A stretch of DNA of 64,000 nt from Achatina immaculata (Eukaryota; Mollusca; Gastropoda; Stylommatophora; Achatinidae): positions 34,513,584 to 34,577,583 of the forward strand of contig CM019719.1 in NCBI GenBank assembly GCA_009760885.1, written 5' to 3'. Each line of letters starts with the position of its first letter. Positions within the stretch are counted from its first letter, which is position 1. The notes under the pieces are model-generated. The model did no database searches, was not told the DNA's origin, and saw nothing but the letters and a program-made list of their open reading frames with translations. A program made the translations under genes and the position numbers. Of this stretch, positions 21,271 to 33,199 are shown piece by piece.

Positions 21271-23533
21271 GTGTGTTTACTGCAGTACTTCGTGTATAGT
21301 TACATTCTTATACACTAATCATTCGGTGTGTTTACTGCAGTGCTTCGTGTATAGTTACATTCTTATACACTAATCATTCGGTGTGTTTACTGCAGTGCTT
21401 CGTGTATAGTTACATACTTATACACTAATCATTCGGTGTGTTTACTGCAGTGCTTCGTGTATAGTTACATACTTATACACTAATCATTCGGTGTGTTTAC
21501 TGCAGTGCTTCGTGTATAGTTACATACTTATACACTAATCATTCGGTGTGTTTACTGCAGTGCTTCGTGTATAGTTACATACTTATACACTAATCATTCG
21601 GTGTGTTTACTGCAGTGCTTCGTGTATAGTTACATACTTATACACTAATCATTCGGTGTGTTTACTGCAGTGCTTCGTGTATAGTTACATTCTTATACAC
21701 TAATCATTCGGTGTGTTTACTGCAGTGCTTCGTGTACAGTTACATACTTATACACTAATCATTCGGTGTGTTTACTCCAGTGCTTCGTGTACAGTTACAT
21801 ACTTATACACTAATCATTCGGTGTGTTTACTGCAGTGCTTCGTGTATAGTTACATTCTTATACACTAATCATTCGGTGTGTTTACTGCAGTGCTTCGTGT
21901 ATAGTTACATACTTATACACTAATCATTCGGTGTGTTTACTGCAGTGCTTCGTGTATAGTTACATACTTATACACTAATCATTCGGTGTGTTTACTGCAG
22001 TGCTTCGTGTATAGTTACATACTTATACACTAATCATTCGGTGTTTACTGCAGTGCTTCGTGTATAGTTACATACTTATACACTAATCATTCGGTGTGTT
22101 TACTGCAGTGCTTCGTGTATAGTTACATACTTATACACTAATCATTCGGTGTGTTTACTGCAGTGCTTCGTGTATAGTTACATACTTATACACTAATCAT
22201 TCGGTGTTTACTGCAGTGCTTCGTGTACAGTTACATACTTATACACTAATCATTCGGTGTGTTTACTGCAGTGCTTCGTGTACAGTTACATACTTATACA
22301 CTAATCATTCGGTGTGTTTACTGCAGTGCTTCGTGTACAGTTACATACTTATACACTAATCATTCGGTGTGTTTACTGCAGTGCTTCGTGTATAGTTACA
22401 TACTTATACACTAATCATTCGGTGTGTTTACTGCAGTGCTTCGTGTATAGTTACATACTTATACACTAATCATTCGGTGTGTTTACTGCAGTGTTTCGTG
22501 TACAGTTACATACTTATACACTAATCATTCGGTGTGTTTACTGCAGTGCTTCGTGTACAGTTACATACTTATACACTAATCATTCGGTGTGTTTACTGCA
22601 GTGCTTCGTGTATAGTTACATACTTATACACTAATCATTCGGTGTGTTTACTGCAGTGCTTCGTGTATAGTTACATTCTTATACACTAATCATTCGGTGT
22701 GTTTACTGCAGTGCTTCGTGTATAGTTACATTCTTATACACTAATCATTCGGTGTGTTTACTGCAGTGCTTCGTGTATAGTTACATTCTTATACACTAAT
22801 CATTCGGTGTGTTTACTGCAGTGCTTCGTGTATAGTTACATTCTTATACACTAATCATTCGGTGTGTTTACTGCAGTGCTTCGTGTATAGTTACATTCTT
22901 ATACACTAATCATTCGGTGTGTTTACTGCAGTGCTTCGTGTATAGTTACATTCTTATACACTAATCATTCGGTGTGTTTACTGCAGTGCTTCGTGTATAG
23001 TTACATTCTTATACACTAATCATTCGGTGTGTTTACTGCAGTGCTTCGTGTATAGTTACATACTTATACACTAATCATTCGGTGTGTTTACTGCAGTGCT
23101 TCGTGTATAGTTACATTCTTATACACTAATCATTCGGTGTGTTTACTGTAGTGCTTCGTGTATAGTTACATTCTTATACACTAATCATTCGGTGTGTTTA
23201 CTGCAGTGCTTCGTGTATAGTTACATACTTATACACTAATCATTCGGTGTGTTTACTGCAGTGCTTCGTGTATAGTTACATTCTTATACACTAATCATTC
23301 GGTGTGTTTACTGCAGTGCTTCGTGTATAGTTACATTCTTATACACTAATCATTCGGTGTGTTTACTGCAGTGCTTCGTGTATAGTTACATACTTATACA
23401 CTAATCATTCGGTGTGTTTACTGCAGTGCTTCGTGTATAGTTACATACTTATACACTAATCATTCGGTGTGTTTACTGCAGTGCTTCGTGTACAGTTACA
23501 TACTTATACACTAATCATTCGGTGTGTTTACTG
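21271..23533. repeat. 55-bp satellite, about 41 units
   Basis: The unit is 'gtgtgtttactgcagtgctt' + 'cgtgtatagttacatactta' + 'tacactaatcattcg'. It is almost perfect, with a recurring a/t variant in 'tacat(a/t)ctta', a t/c variant in 'gta(t/c)agtt', and a few units lacking one 'gt'. Each unit has one PstI-type ctgcag. A diverged relative is at 58192-58398. Confidence 0.98.
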
Positions 23534-24195
23534 TACTGTGAGGTAAGGTTGGGATTTTTCCTTCATGTTTTTGCTGAACGATGCTGGGTTAGCTATCCGC
23601 TGAGTCCAGCTATACTCCACTACCAGGCTCTTATCCAGCCATACATCAGCAACAACAGGCACAGACTTCAAGCAAGTCCTGGGCAACACGAAGACAATGA
23701 GGTTTACTGGTGAATTTGGTGAAGATGCGGACGATAACGATGGTAATTTGACGACCGGCAGATTGCCTCTGCAACGTGGCCTGTCCTTTTATCCATCAAA
23801 TCCTCCAGTAACCATATAACATCCATGTTCACGACAGTCACATCCATTTTCACCACAGAACGTTACAAAAAATAAAGCATCCTCTCCGTTACACATCCAA
23901 ATGTAGACTAACTCGCTCAGCCTTTTCTCCCACAATTCCCCCCTGTCACGAGTTGATCAGCCCACGCCACTGGCCTCTACCGCGCACGGGAAAGCTCACA
24001 GAGCGACTCACAACACCATTTCTGAAAACACAACAGTTATCTCACATATACTGTTACACTAGAACACTGAGAAGGCCTGTAGATGATGATGATGATGACG
24101 ATGATGATGAAGGCTGCCATTTTTGTGCTACTTATTCATTACGTATAGTAACTGCAGATACTCGTGTTCAATTTTAACATTGTGCTTATTATCGC
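23534..24195. other. Unassigned stretch with a (gat)n run
   Basis: No gene recognised. A short (gat/gac)n run lies at about 24083-24110. Confidence 0.4.
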
Positions 24196-24440
24196 GCTCT
24201 CTCTCTTCTCTCTGCTTCTCTCTCTGCCTCTATCTCCCCTCTCTCTGCCTCTCTATCTCTCCTCTCTCTGCCTCTCTCTCTCTACCCTCTCTCTCTCTTA
24301 TTCTCTCTCCCATCTCTCTCTCTGATTCTTTCTCTCCCCTCTCTCTGCCTCTCTCCCCTTTCTCTGCCTCTCTCTCCCCCCTCTCTCTTCTCTCTCGCCT
24401 CTCTCTCCTCTCTTCCTCTCCCCCCCTCTCTCTCTCTCTC
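24196..24440. repeat. Polypyrimidine (ct)n low-complexity tract
   Basis: Imperfect ctct with tgcc and cccc interruptions. Ser/Leu-rich frames through it are artefacts. Confidence 0.95.
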
Positions 24441-24774
24441 AGATCAACAGAGGCATCTCAAATTCTGTCACCTAAAAGCAGACTTATACTCAACAAAGGC
24501 AAACTTGTTTACAGAACTTTGTCACAAAAATGCTCCGCCCTGTTTGTGATCGTTGCTGAAAGCTAATCCTAAACACAGTCTACGTCTGAAAAATTGTTTT
24601 CTGTCAAAACTAAGGCCTTGACTTGTACAAGAAAAGCTTGGCCTACCCAAACAATCATTTTTTTAATAGCTCCGCTACATGGTATAAAGCTTGTAAATAA
24701 TATTTCTTCATTTAAAACATTTTTCTTCATCTTTCTGAGCTAAATTATATGCCCCTTTACGAGACCAGGTTTCC
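24441..24774. other. Unassigned stretch
   Basis: Nothing recognised. Confidence 0.4.
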
Positions 24775-24945
24775 TCGTGGCTCTGAGTTGCCTAACAGTT
24801 GGTAAATGTTTACAGAATAGGTGCAGGAACTCTACAGCTCTGAGCTTCTAAAGACTGGGTTGTGTTTACACCACATCTGCAATAACTCTATGGCTCTGCA
24901 GTACCTAACGATTGTTCTATGTTCACAGAATAACTGCAGTATGTC
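24775..24945. repeat. ~65-bp degenerate tandem repeat, inverted relative of 28.9 kb
   Basis: Two and a half units of 'ctctgagttgcctaac' + 'gttggtaaatgtttacagaa' + 'taggtgcaggaactctac'. The reverse complement of 28925-29115 carries the same unit. Confidence 0.6.
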
Positions 24946-24979
24946 CATTAATTAACTAATATATATCCAATATCATCAT

Positions 24980-25445
24980 CGCCTTTCACTCCCCTGAGAG
25001 CATAGGCCACTGATAAAGGCTCTCCAGTCATCCCTGTTCTTGGAATTATTCTCTGCTTCCTTCCATGTGTACCCCTTGTCTCTGAGCACTGTCACAATTT
25101 CTCTTCTCCAAGTAAGTCTAGGTCTTCATTGTTTTCCCTGAGGATTCCATGTCAGTGCCTGTCTTGCTATGCTGGCGTTGCGTTTCCTCAGAGTGGCCAA
25201 TCAACCTCCACTTCCTAGACATGATTTGTGGGTTCATACGTTCTTGTCCTGCCCTTTCCCTGACCTCCTCGTTCCTGATCTTGTCCTGCCATTTAATGTT
25301 TACAATCCTCCTCAAGCAGTAGTTCATGAATGTCTGTATACTCTGTTGTATTGTCTTGGTCATAACCTATGTCTCCGAACCATATAGCAGGACAGCCTGT
25401 TTGTATTGAAAAGTCTAAGTTTGGTTCTTGTTTGGATGTTCTTAA
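24980..25445 (-). pseudogene. LINE C-terminus (third family)
   Basis: The minus strand reads 'VLLYGSET', stop, 'VMTKTIQQSIQTFMNYCLRR', 'IVNIKWQDKIRNEEVRERAG', then after a frameshift 'RLTWRREIVTVLRDKGYTWK', 'NRDDWRAFISGLCS'. This is the common invertebrate LINE ending ('FINRCLRRI..I.W.D.I.NEEL'). The Trp in the GSETW position is a TAG. It ends near 24980 in a short (gat)n. Confidence 0.8.
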
Positions 25446-26630
25446 ATGACCATATTTTGTTAAGTTGGATAAATGCTGCCCTGACCTTGGTTATTCTAGC
25501 TTTAACATTATTTTCCGCAAATGTGTTAGAATTTTTGTTGAAATATTCACATAGTTTGTACTTTCAATAAATGACTGTGTTGATAAGAGTGTATTGAAAG
25601 ATGAAGGGAGGAATATCAGACGAAACTGCATGCTCAGTTCTTTACCCTTCCAAAATAAGGCGTCTTCATTCGTGTGTTCTCTCTCCCTGTCTCTCCTTCT
25701 GTCACTATTTCACTCTCTTGCCTTTGTTTCTTCTGTCTGTCTGTTCTCTCTCTCTTCTCTCTCTCTCTCTCTCTCTTTCTTGTATACACACATGAACAGA
25801 CACAAGCACACACAAAACGCCCATAGAAAGTCTTCTTCTGTATTACCATCGCTTTGTAATCTCATATAGTTTGATATAGCTGCGTGATGTACCTAAATCA
25901 TATGACGTGTGTGGCATCATTCCTCTTCAAGATGTCCTCTACTTCCTTGGTCCATCTGTTTCTTGGAGTTGTCTGCTTATCTGTACTTTTAGACACATGT
26001 AATAATCTATTACCATGACTCGGTACCATCGTATGGTCAGAACAACTCACGCCTAATATTTACATTGAGTATGAAAAAGCCCATGAAAGATACCTAGAAA
26101 AATATGACTAAATGAATACTAGGGGTGTGAGATAACACAAAGAAATGGATCCTATGATTTGTAAATAAATTTATAACGAAGAAAAATTCCAATAAAACAT
26201 CCGCAGAAGTCTTAAAGCATGAGTTCTATGTGTGCTCATGGAGCTGTAATATTATCATCAGCCTGGGAAAACGAAACCCCTAACACCATTTAGGGATCGA
26301 CGAAGAGCCACCCTTTCCATGTATCGCGAAGAACGAACCCTGGGAAATTCTGTAGTTATATTGCAGTCATGGCTGTCTTCGGAGAATTTACTTGGTATTG
26401 ATTCAAGACTGACGACAGCAGAATCGAAGATGGCGCTGGCTTTGATCTTATTTTGTGAGTTCAGTTTCCTGAAGCATGTACAACAGTGTGTGTATGTGTG
26501 CTAATGTTTCTTTCCTGACATCTGCGTTCAGTCTTTGCTCAGTTATAAACTACACACGCATATCCACAAAGATAATTCTGTTCTCCGCAGGAATGTTTCC
26601 AAAGATTTATGACTTATTTGTTCAATATAT
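25446..26630. other. Mostly unassigned stretch
   Basis: Contains a (ct)n tract at 25738-25780. At 25885-25990 the minus strand reads 'TPRNRWTKEVEDILKR', reminiscent of LINE tails but too short to claim. Nothing else recognised. Confidence 0.4.
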
Positions 26631-26816
26631 GGGCGTCTTAGTGGCCAAGTGGTTAGCGCAATAGTCTCTCATGATGAAGGTCGTGGGGTTTGTAACCGGC
26701 GTGAGGCGCCTCAGTCACCCAGCTGTAGAAATGAGTACCTGACTTCTTCTGGAGCTGGGGAAGGAAAGGCAGCAGCCATGATGCTGACCACATCACCCTC
26801 TAGTGTGCTGACAGGG
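26631..26816 (+). repeat. SINE family B, copy 2
   Basis: The head 'gcgtcttagtggccaagtgg' + 'ttagcgcaatagtctctc' is tRNA-like. The body reads 'cccagctgtagaaatgagta', 'cttcttctggagctgggg' and 'ctctagtgtgctgacag'. It is the best copy of this family here, and abuts the end of the mariner remnant. Confidence 0.75.
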
Positions 26817-27759
26817 CAAATAAATGGAACGACCTCTGCAGTTCTTCTGTTGGTAAGGCCCTTAAACTCGATGTTACGGCCCTTTGGATGTCATCTGTAT
26901 CGTCAAAGAAGCGTCCTTTCAATGGTAACTTTAATTCTGGGAATAGAAAAAAATCGCAGGGAGATAAATCTTGGGAATAATATGGTTGAAAAAGCACACT
27001 TGCTTTGGGGCCAAAGATTCCTGTACAAACTACCGCTCGGTGAGCCAGTGCATTATCATGAAGAAGGAAAAGCTACCAAGTGTTGAATACTCGAATCGGA
27101 CTCTGAGAATCTTTTTCAATAGACGTTTCAGAATACTTAAATAAACTTTGGCAGTGACAATCTGTCCATCTGGAATAAATTCTTTATGAATAACTCCTTT
27201 GCTGTTGTAGAAGCACACCAACATTGTCTTCACTTTCTACTTTTCAAGACGAATTTTTTTTCCCTTTTGGTGATGATGATGACTTCCGCTGAACACTTTG
27301 GTGGATCAAAGAGGAAAATCCATGTTTAATCCTCTGCAACAATCAAATTTAAGAAATGTTTATTTCTGCTACATGTTTTGATGATTTTTTGGTCATCAGA
27401 CAACGCAAGTGGTAGTCACCGACAAGCAACTTTTTTTGCCCAAATCTTCCACTAAAATTTTAAGACTGGTCTCTCGGTTAAAACCAAATTCATTTGCCAT
27501 CATCCTCACAGTCAAACAACGATCTTCTTGTATTCGTTCTCTGACTTTTGTAATGAGTTCCTCATTACGAACAGAAATTGGGCGTCCATGTCTAGCTGCA
27601 TTTGTAACCGTTTCCACACTACTTGAATCGTGAATACTTCCTGAATATCTGTGCACGAGATAAATAATTATCCCCATAATCCTGCTGCATCAATTCGACT
27701 GTCTCAGTGGCACTTTTTTCGAGTTTTAAACAGAATTTAATGTTAGCTTTTTGCTCCAT
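26817..27759 (-). pseudogene. Mariner-type transposase, decayed
   Basis: Starts at the ATG at 27759-27757 ('MEQKANIKFCLKLEKSA', 'TETVELMQQDYGDNYLSRAQ'). After frame changes it continues with 'HGRPISVRNEELITKVRERI', 'AED' stop 'TWIFLFDPPK' (first catalytic Asp), 'KTMLVCFYNSKGVIHKEFIP', 'LLHDNALAHRA' (second Asp) and 'YYSQDLSPCDFFLFPELKLP' (third Asp, the mariner DxD type). The C-terminus, 'FDDTDDIQRAVTSSLRALP', ends next to the SINE. Several stops and shifts; not functional. TIRs were not found by eye. Confidence 0.88.
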
Positions 27760-27969
27760 GCTGATTACGTGACAATGCACCTCTAACTAGGTCAACAAAT
27801 ATGGCGGCTTGTTTGTCGTCTACTTATCGGGCGGCGATGAAAAGTTGCCAGATAAAAGATGAAGGTTGCTTCTTTGGATTCCATGATTTGCTTCACAGAT
27901 GGCATTTTTTGTCTTAGCCATAATAAAATCAGTCTCGTTACTTAATTGTCAGACTTTGTTTGTGTTTGT

Positions 27970-28013
27970 TTATATATATATATATATATATATACATACA
28001 TATATATATATAT
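27970..28013. repeat. (ta)n microsatellite
   Basis: A ta tract interrupted once by 'catacata'. Confidence 0.95.
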
Positions 28014-28639
28014 TCAACAAAAACTTGCATTGGTGGTGCGATTACGCTGCCTAAAATATATTAATTCTGGCGTGATCATAATATCTTTGCTCTCAAGGGC
28101 AAAAAATGGAGGGTTATTTTTAAACAATCTATGTAAAATTCCTAGTTTTTTTCTATAGAACTTTTCAGAAAATTCTCTCTATTTAAGTCACTTCTAAAGG
28201 ATCTCGCATTATATTCTATTCATTTAGTCGCTTCTTGTAACTCGGTAATCAAAAGCTGTTGACTTGTATATTTTAAATGTTAAATATCACAGCAATCTAG
28301 TCAAGCATCTGTATTACTCACCAGCTCTGACTAATTTCACAGTCAAACATTGAAATCTGTACTTTCATCTTTGATTAACTATTTCATTCTCGAATTAATT
28401 TCCATGCTATGTTAGAATACATTTAGATGAGAAGTTTTGGTAGAATTAAACTGGAAGAAAGTTACTCTGTAACTATGGATGTACTAGAAATGCGCTAAAT
28501 TTCATTTTATTTAGGCAGTATCTAGACTGTCTAGATATCACTGTGAACGTTGATTCGCATGTGTGCTCAAGATCTACCAACACTGCCAGTATGGTTTAGG
28601 AGTGAAGGGGTTAATAATCACCCTTAGATTTTGAAATCT
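28014..28639. other. Unassigned AT-rich stretch
   Basis: No gene or repeat recognised. Confidence 0.4.
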
Positions 28640-28757
28640 ATAACATTTACCTTCAACTAATCTTTATAATTTACCTTCGACTAATCTATATCATTTACCT
28701 TTGACTATTCTATATCATTTAATTTCTACTAATCCATATCATTTATCTTCGACTACG
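28640..28757. repeat. ~28-bp degenerate repeat (atttaccttcgactaatctat)
   Basis: About four units; related words ('tttaccttcgact') reappear near 29770. Confidence 0.6.
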
Positions 28758-28924
28758 TATCAGCATAAAATATTTAGTAACACATAAACTTCTGAGTATA
28801 AAAAAAACTAGATAAATACACAAAGTCACTGTAGGAAAAATGTGACAACATTATTAGATTCCTTAAGCGTGGTTTCGGCATTCTAATACTTTCAAAATAT
28901 TCAAATGGATACATCAGTTAATTA

Positions 28925-29115
28925 CTAAACATACGGCAACTATTCTGTAAACATATACCAATCGGAAGGCAACTCATAGCTATAGAGCTACTGCAGCTAT
29001 TTTGTAAACATATACCAATCGGTAGACAACTCATGGCTATAGGGATACTACAACTATTCTCTAAGAAGTATACCAATCGTTAAGCAACTCAAAGCTATAG
29101 AGTTATACAGTATTT
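28925..29115. repeat. ~65-bp tandem repeat, inverted relative of 24.8 kb
   Basis: Three units of 'aacatataccaatcgg' + 'aaggcaactcatagctatag' + 'agctactgcagctattttgt'. Complementary in orientation to 24775-24945. Confidence 0.65.
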
Positions 29116-29294
29116 TAAAAATAATAGAAGGTACAAACAGCTTTATTCATTAATGACATAGATTAGTCAGGTAAGTAAAAACTGGGATTTCGTAAAGTAC
29201 TGTGATTTAGCACAGTATTGTTTCGAAGGCTTAATCATACAACATGCGTCAGTTCACTTCATTAATCATTAATGAGCCCACAGTTGTAGCTTCT

Positions 29295-29297
<3 letters not shown>

Positions 29298-29353
<56 letters not shown>
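29298..29353. repeat. (at)n microsatellite
   Basis: 28 perfect dinucleotides followed by a short (gt)n. Confidence 0.97.
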
Positions 29354-29356
<3 letters not shown>

Positions 29357-29589
29357 TGTGTGTGTCTGGTAGTAATAAATGAGCGGAGAAAGGGACTTGC
29401 AGTGTAGGAAAGCGAGAAGGTTGTCAAACTGAGATAAAGGTGAGTAGAATAAAGAATGTAGTAGGAGCAGAGTACCTATGATATAATGGGGTAAGGGGTC
29501 TAGAACATCATTTATAACTTGGGAGAGAGTGGGGACGATCATAATAGATAGGAAATATGATTGTGGAGAAAGAGAAGATCAGTACAGCT

Positions 29590-29770
29590 GACTCTAGTTC
29601 AGGCCATGCGGTCCTAGGGTCCAGTATTCCTGCACATAGCGATTTTCGAGCTTCGGGCACCAAATATTTAAATAAGGACATTCACATTCGACTGGTTGTC
29701 ATTATGAAATGTTTTGGTCTAATGTGTTCACCTTCATTTTTGTATCATCATCAGATATCCGAATCTGCAT
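29590..29770 (-). pseudogene. Penelope-like GIY-YIG end, fragment 1
   Basis: The minus strand reads 'VQEYWTLGPHGLN' with stops nearby, matching 'IQEYGTLGPHGLN' at 57.9 kb. The 'TLxPHGxN' ending is typical of the C-terminal GIY-YIG endonuclease of Penelope-like retroelements. The assignment rests on this motif and on the better copy. Confidence 0.5.
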
Positions 29771-29854
29771 AATTTACCTTCGACTGTTGTCACCTGCATA
29801 AATTCGACTCTACATTATTCCGTTACAATAATTATGTACAAGTTACCTTAAAAT

Positions 29855-29932
29855 CTTCTACCAGGTACCCATTTCTACAGGTGGGTGACAGGGACGTCTA
29901 AGGCCGAATTCGAACTCATAATTAAAGGCAAG
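29855..29932 (-). repeat. SINE family B, partial copy
   Basis: 'ccaggtacccatttctacag' is the complement of the family-B body. A tRNA-like side with 'ggccgaattcgaactc' follows. Confidence 0.55.
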
Positions 29933-29939
29933 TGTTCTT

Positions 29940-30131
29940 GACAATGAAGGTCCTCAAATTAGTGAGTTTTACCCCAGATTCAGAGTTAACAATGAAGGTT
30001 CTCAAATTAATGAGTTTTACTCCAGATTCAGATTTGACAATGAAGGTTCTCAAATTAGTGAGTTTTACCCCAGATTCAGATTTGACAATGAAGGTTCTCA
30101 AATTAGTGAGTTTTACCCCAGATTCAGATTT
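29940..30131. repeat. 48-bp minisatellite, 4 units
   Basis: The unit is 'aatgaaggttctcaaattag' + 'tgagttttaccccagattca' + 'gatttgac'. The frame stays open because 48 is divisible by three (16-residue repeat); not taken as a gene. Confidence 0.93.
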
Positions 30132-31138
30132 GTAGAACTTTGTTCAAATAAAACGAAGAAAATCGCATGTATTTCTGACCTCAAGCACCATTCCTCCAAT
30201 ATTTACAGGATCGCACTTCACATCGACCCTCGGCTCCCGCTGATTTACTTTGCTAATCCGTCTCAGAAACGCTTTTCTAATTGCCACAAAACATTTCAAA
30301 TTGCGGGTAGTAGTGAAATATGTTCATCATCATCATCATCATCATCAACAACAATAACAACAACAGCAACAACAACAACAGATTGTGAAAGGCATTGAAA
30401 AAGAAAAGAAAAAAAAGCAGAAAATCATGTAACAGGATATTTCGGCAGTAATAACCGCTCAGACTTGTTTCATTCTTCATTATCAACATTCTCGCCGCTG
30501 TTGTAAACTCTCTTTCACCAGAGATTGAAATATTTTAAGTTAAGCTATCTTTCACTCTATATTCTTAAGTCATGTCACTGGGGGTGGGGTGGGGGTGGGG
30601 GGGGGGGGTGGGGAGTCCATTACACGTGGACCGAACAATAATTCAGTTTAGTTGCCAGCTGTCAAGTATAGCTGTCAAGTTTCCCAGTGCCTGCCAGTAG
30701 GATACTTTCAGGTTGAGGGACTACTGGCTGCTTCTCTAGAGCAGTGGTTTTCAAACGGTGTGCGCCGGGAAACAGCCCGCGGGTGTGCCGCTACATGTAG
30801 GTTGTAAAAACTATTTTATTTTAAATTACGCCTAGCCCAGTGTAATGTAAGTAGTAAAATGTCAGAAATATACGCTTAATGCGAACACCCGATGTGCGAT
30901 GATAGAAATCAGCATTGTCAAGCCCCATTGTCTTTAAAAGTTTGAGATTCGCTGCAACTACAGCATTCGCATCGGCCCATACAGGCTTGATTTTTAATTT
31001 AGTTCCCCTGACCCCTCCCCCAAACCCCCTTTCCGATTTTACTATGATCCGAATCTGTGTTTCCCTAGATTAGAAGCCGGTGCTTAGCTACTCACGGCCA
31101 CGCCCTCCTGTTAAATTCAGGTTAAACTAAAGAGAAAA
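30132..31138. other. Unassigned stretch with microsatellites and a hAT-like end
   Basis: (atc)n then (aac)n at 30327-30380 and a G-rich tract at 30580-30612. At 30742 'cagtggttttcaaacggtgt' resembles the terminal repeat of hAT transposons, but no opposite end was seen. Confidence 0.4.
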
Positions 31139-31414
31139 AAATTCCCGTTTTCGTGAAATTAAGGCATATTGGGGATAACGGTTTTGGGCCCGTATTTCAA
31201 CGACCTTCGGCATATGAAAGTCTGATGTGGTCAGTATCACGTCTGGCCGCATTTACCTTCCCAGATTTCTCTGGTACTCATTTCCAGAGGCTGGGTGGAT
31301 CCCGGGGGCCTTTTTTTGGTGAGTACCAGGGAAAAAAAAATCCCCACTTCTGGGACTTGAACCCGGTACCACCGGATTAGTAAACTACGAACCTAACCAC
31401 TCAACTAACCGGAT
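31139..31414 (-). repeat. SINE family A, copy 2, nearly complete
   Basis: Plus-strand landmarks: 'ttaaggcatattggggata', 'catatgaaagtctgatgtgg', 'cccagatttctctggtact', 'gaggctgggtggatcccg', 'ggacttgaacccggtaccac' (B box), 'aacctaaccactcaactaac' (A-box side). The head on the minus strand is tRNA-like with A and B boxes. Confidence 0.85.
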
Positions 31415-31974
31415 ATTAAAATTAAACTAAAAACGATCCACCTATTAAGCCTCCACAACACTGAGCATATAAAGCGGTCCGATTTGCTGCTGTTCCTTGT
31501 CTAACGACTTTGTGCTGTCTATGCAAGCCAAAGAACAAACGCCCAAAAACGTGTATCCGTTGCTTAAAACATTTCCTCTCCCGTATTTTACAAGGCGCTA
31601 ATTAACAAAAACAAAGACAATTTTTAGAAGTAAATAAGAAAAAAACTGCCATTCTTTCATGCTTGATTTATTTGGTGTCTTCTTTGAAACATCTGTTATT
31701 TCATTTTGTTTATATGTTTTTTTTTTGTTTATTAGCAGAAAAATCTAGTTATTTGTGAAAGAGATAAACTGCTGGGGGAGAGAAGCTGGCGTGGATTTGG
31801 CAAACAAAGTTTTGTTGGTACGACACACACACACACACACACAAAAGAGAAGACCAGACTACAATCTAGTTTTACCCATTTTTCCCCCCAGCTTGTACGG
31901 TTAATGTTGCTTGTCAGTTATGCTTTTGTCTTTCCCTACGAGTGTGTTCTAGAAGCGCTTGGCGGTAAACGGAG
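31415..31974. other. Unassigned stretch with an (ac)n run
   Basis: (ac)n at 31822-31843; nothing else recognised. Confidence 0.4.
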
Positions 31975-32560
31975 CTGTTGAAAGAACTGGCTGGAAAGAA
32001 TTCCTCCAGAAAGAAATGGCTAGAAGCCATTCATTCAGAAAGAACTGATTGAAAAGAAGTCCGCAGCAAAGAACTGTTTGGAAAGAAATCCTCCAGAGAG
32101 AAGAGACTGGAGAGAATTCCTTCAGAAAGAGTTGAATGGAAAGTATTCGTCCAGAAAGAATTGGTCTGAAAGTTTGGTTTTTTTTTTCAGAGACAATTTG
32201 TTGAAAAGTATAACTCCAGAAAGATTTGGTTGGAAATACTCGTAATTCCTTCAGTAGAAAATAATGGGAAATAATTCTTCTCGGAAAAAAACCCAAAAAA
32301 CTTGTTTAGAACAAATAACTCCTGAATGAACTGTTTAGAAAGTATTCCTCAAGAAAGAGTTGGCTATTAAGAATTCTACAAAAATAATTGTTTGAAAAAT
32401 TTTCCTCGAGAAGAAATAGATTGGAAAGAATTCTTCCAAAAAGAATTACAATAGTTGAAAATGATTCCCCCACAAACCGGAAGGAAAGAATTCTTAACTG
32501 TTTTCCCTGGGAAGTATTCTTTCCAGAAAGAAATGACTGGTGAGAGTTCCTCTAGGTGTT
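31975..32560. repeat. Degenerate ~30-35-bp repeat (ggaaagaattcctccagaaa)
   Basis: Many diverged units of 'tggaaagaattcctccagaa' + 'agaactggt'. Phe/Leu-rich minus-strand frames across it are by-products of the repeat. Confidence 0.7.
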
Positions 32561-33199
32561 TCCACATTTCGAGACGAAAGCATGAAAAAGGTCAATAAAT
32601 CCGCCAGCCTGTGGCAAGCGTTTGTTATTATATTATCTTATACTGTTTAAAAATCAAAGTATTTTACAAAACAACGGAAACTCTTTGAAACACTCAATAG
32701 GCATTCACATTCCCCGCATTTACCCCACCAACTGTTTCACGCAATGCGTAGTGCACTTCATCGTTCCAAACAGAACTTTTGAAAAAAACAAAAAACAAAC
32801 AACAGACAAACAAGGTTTCCTTTCATGAATAATGAACTCTCACAGAGCAATCTACGTCACAGACTTGAAGTTCTTCCAAAACACTTTAAGACAAACTTGA
32901 GTTGTGTTTGTCTGTGTGTGATGTCTACGCATGAGTGAATACGAGCCTTTGTGCGTGTCCATTTTTTTTAGGTCTTTATTTAATTGTTTTCGTTTGAGAA
33001 AACTCCTTGGTTTTCACTAGGTAAGACTTGTCAAGTTTAGCCTAAGCGCTTGTAGTAAACGACTGAACATATTGCTTATGAAACTTCCTTGCAGCTGGGG
33101 GAGAGGTGAGTAGGAGGTGAAGAGATATCCATACGCTCTAGGGTTATGGAAACTTAAAAGATAAGTCCGTTATTCTTTCTTTCGAGACCAATCCCTCTC
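32561..33199. other. Unassigned stretch
   Basis: No gene or repeat recognised. Confidence 0.4.

Noticed and set aside
21271..23533. CRISPR-like regular repeat array
   Set aside because: Units are contiguous with no variable spacers, and the setting is eukaryotic; it is a satellite.
25885..25990. Another LINE C-terminus
   Set aside because: Only about 16 residues resemble the pattern, too little to support a call.
31949..32296. 115-codon Phe-rich frame
   Set aside because: Antisense of the degenerate gaaagaattcc repeat.
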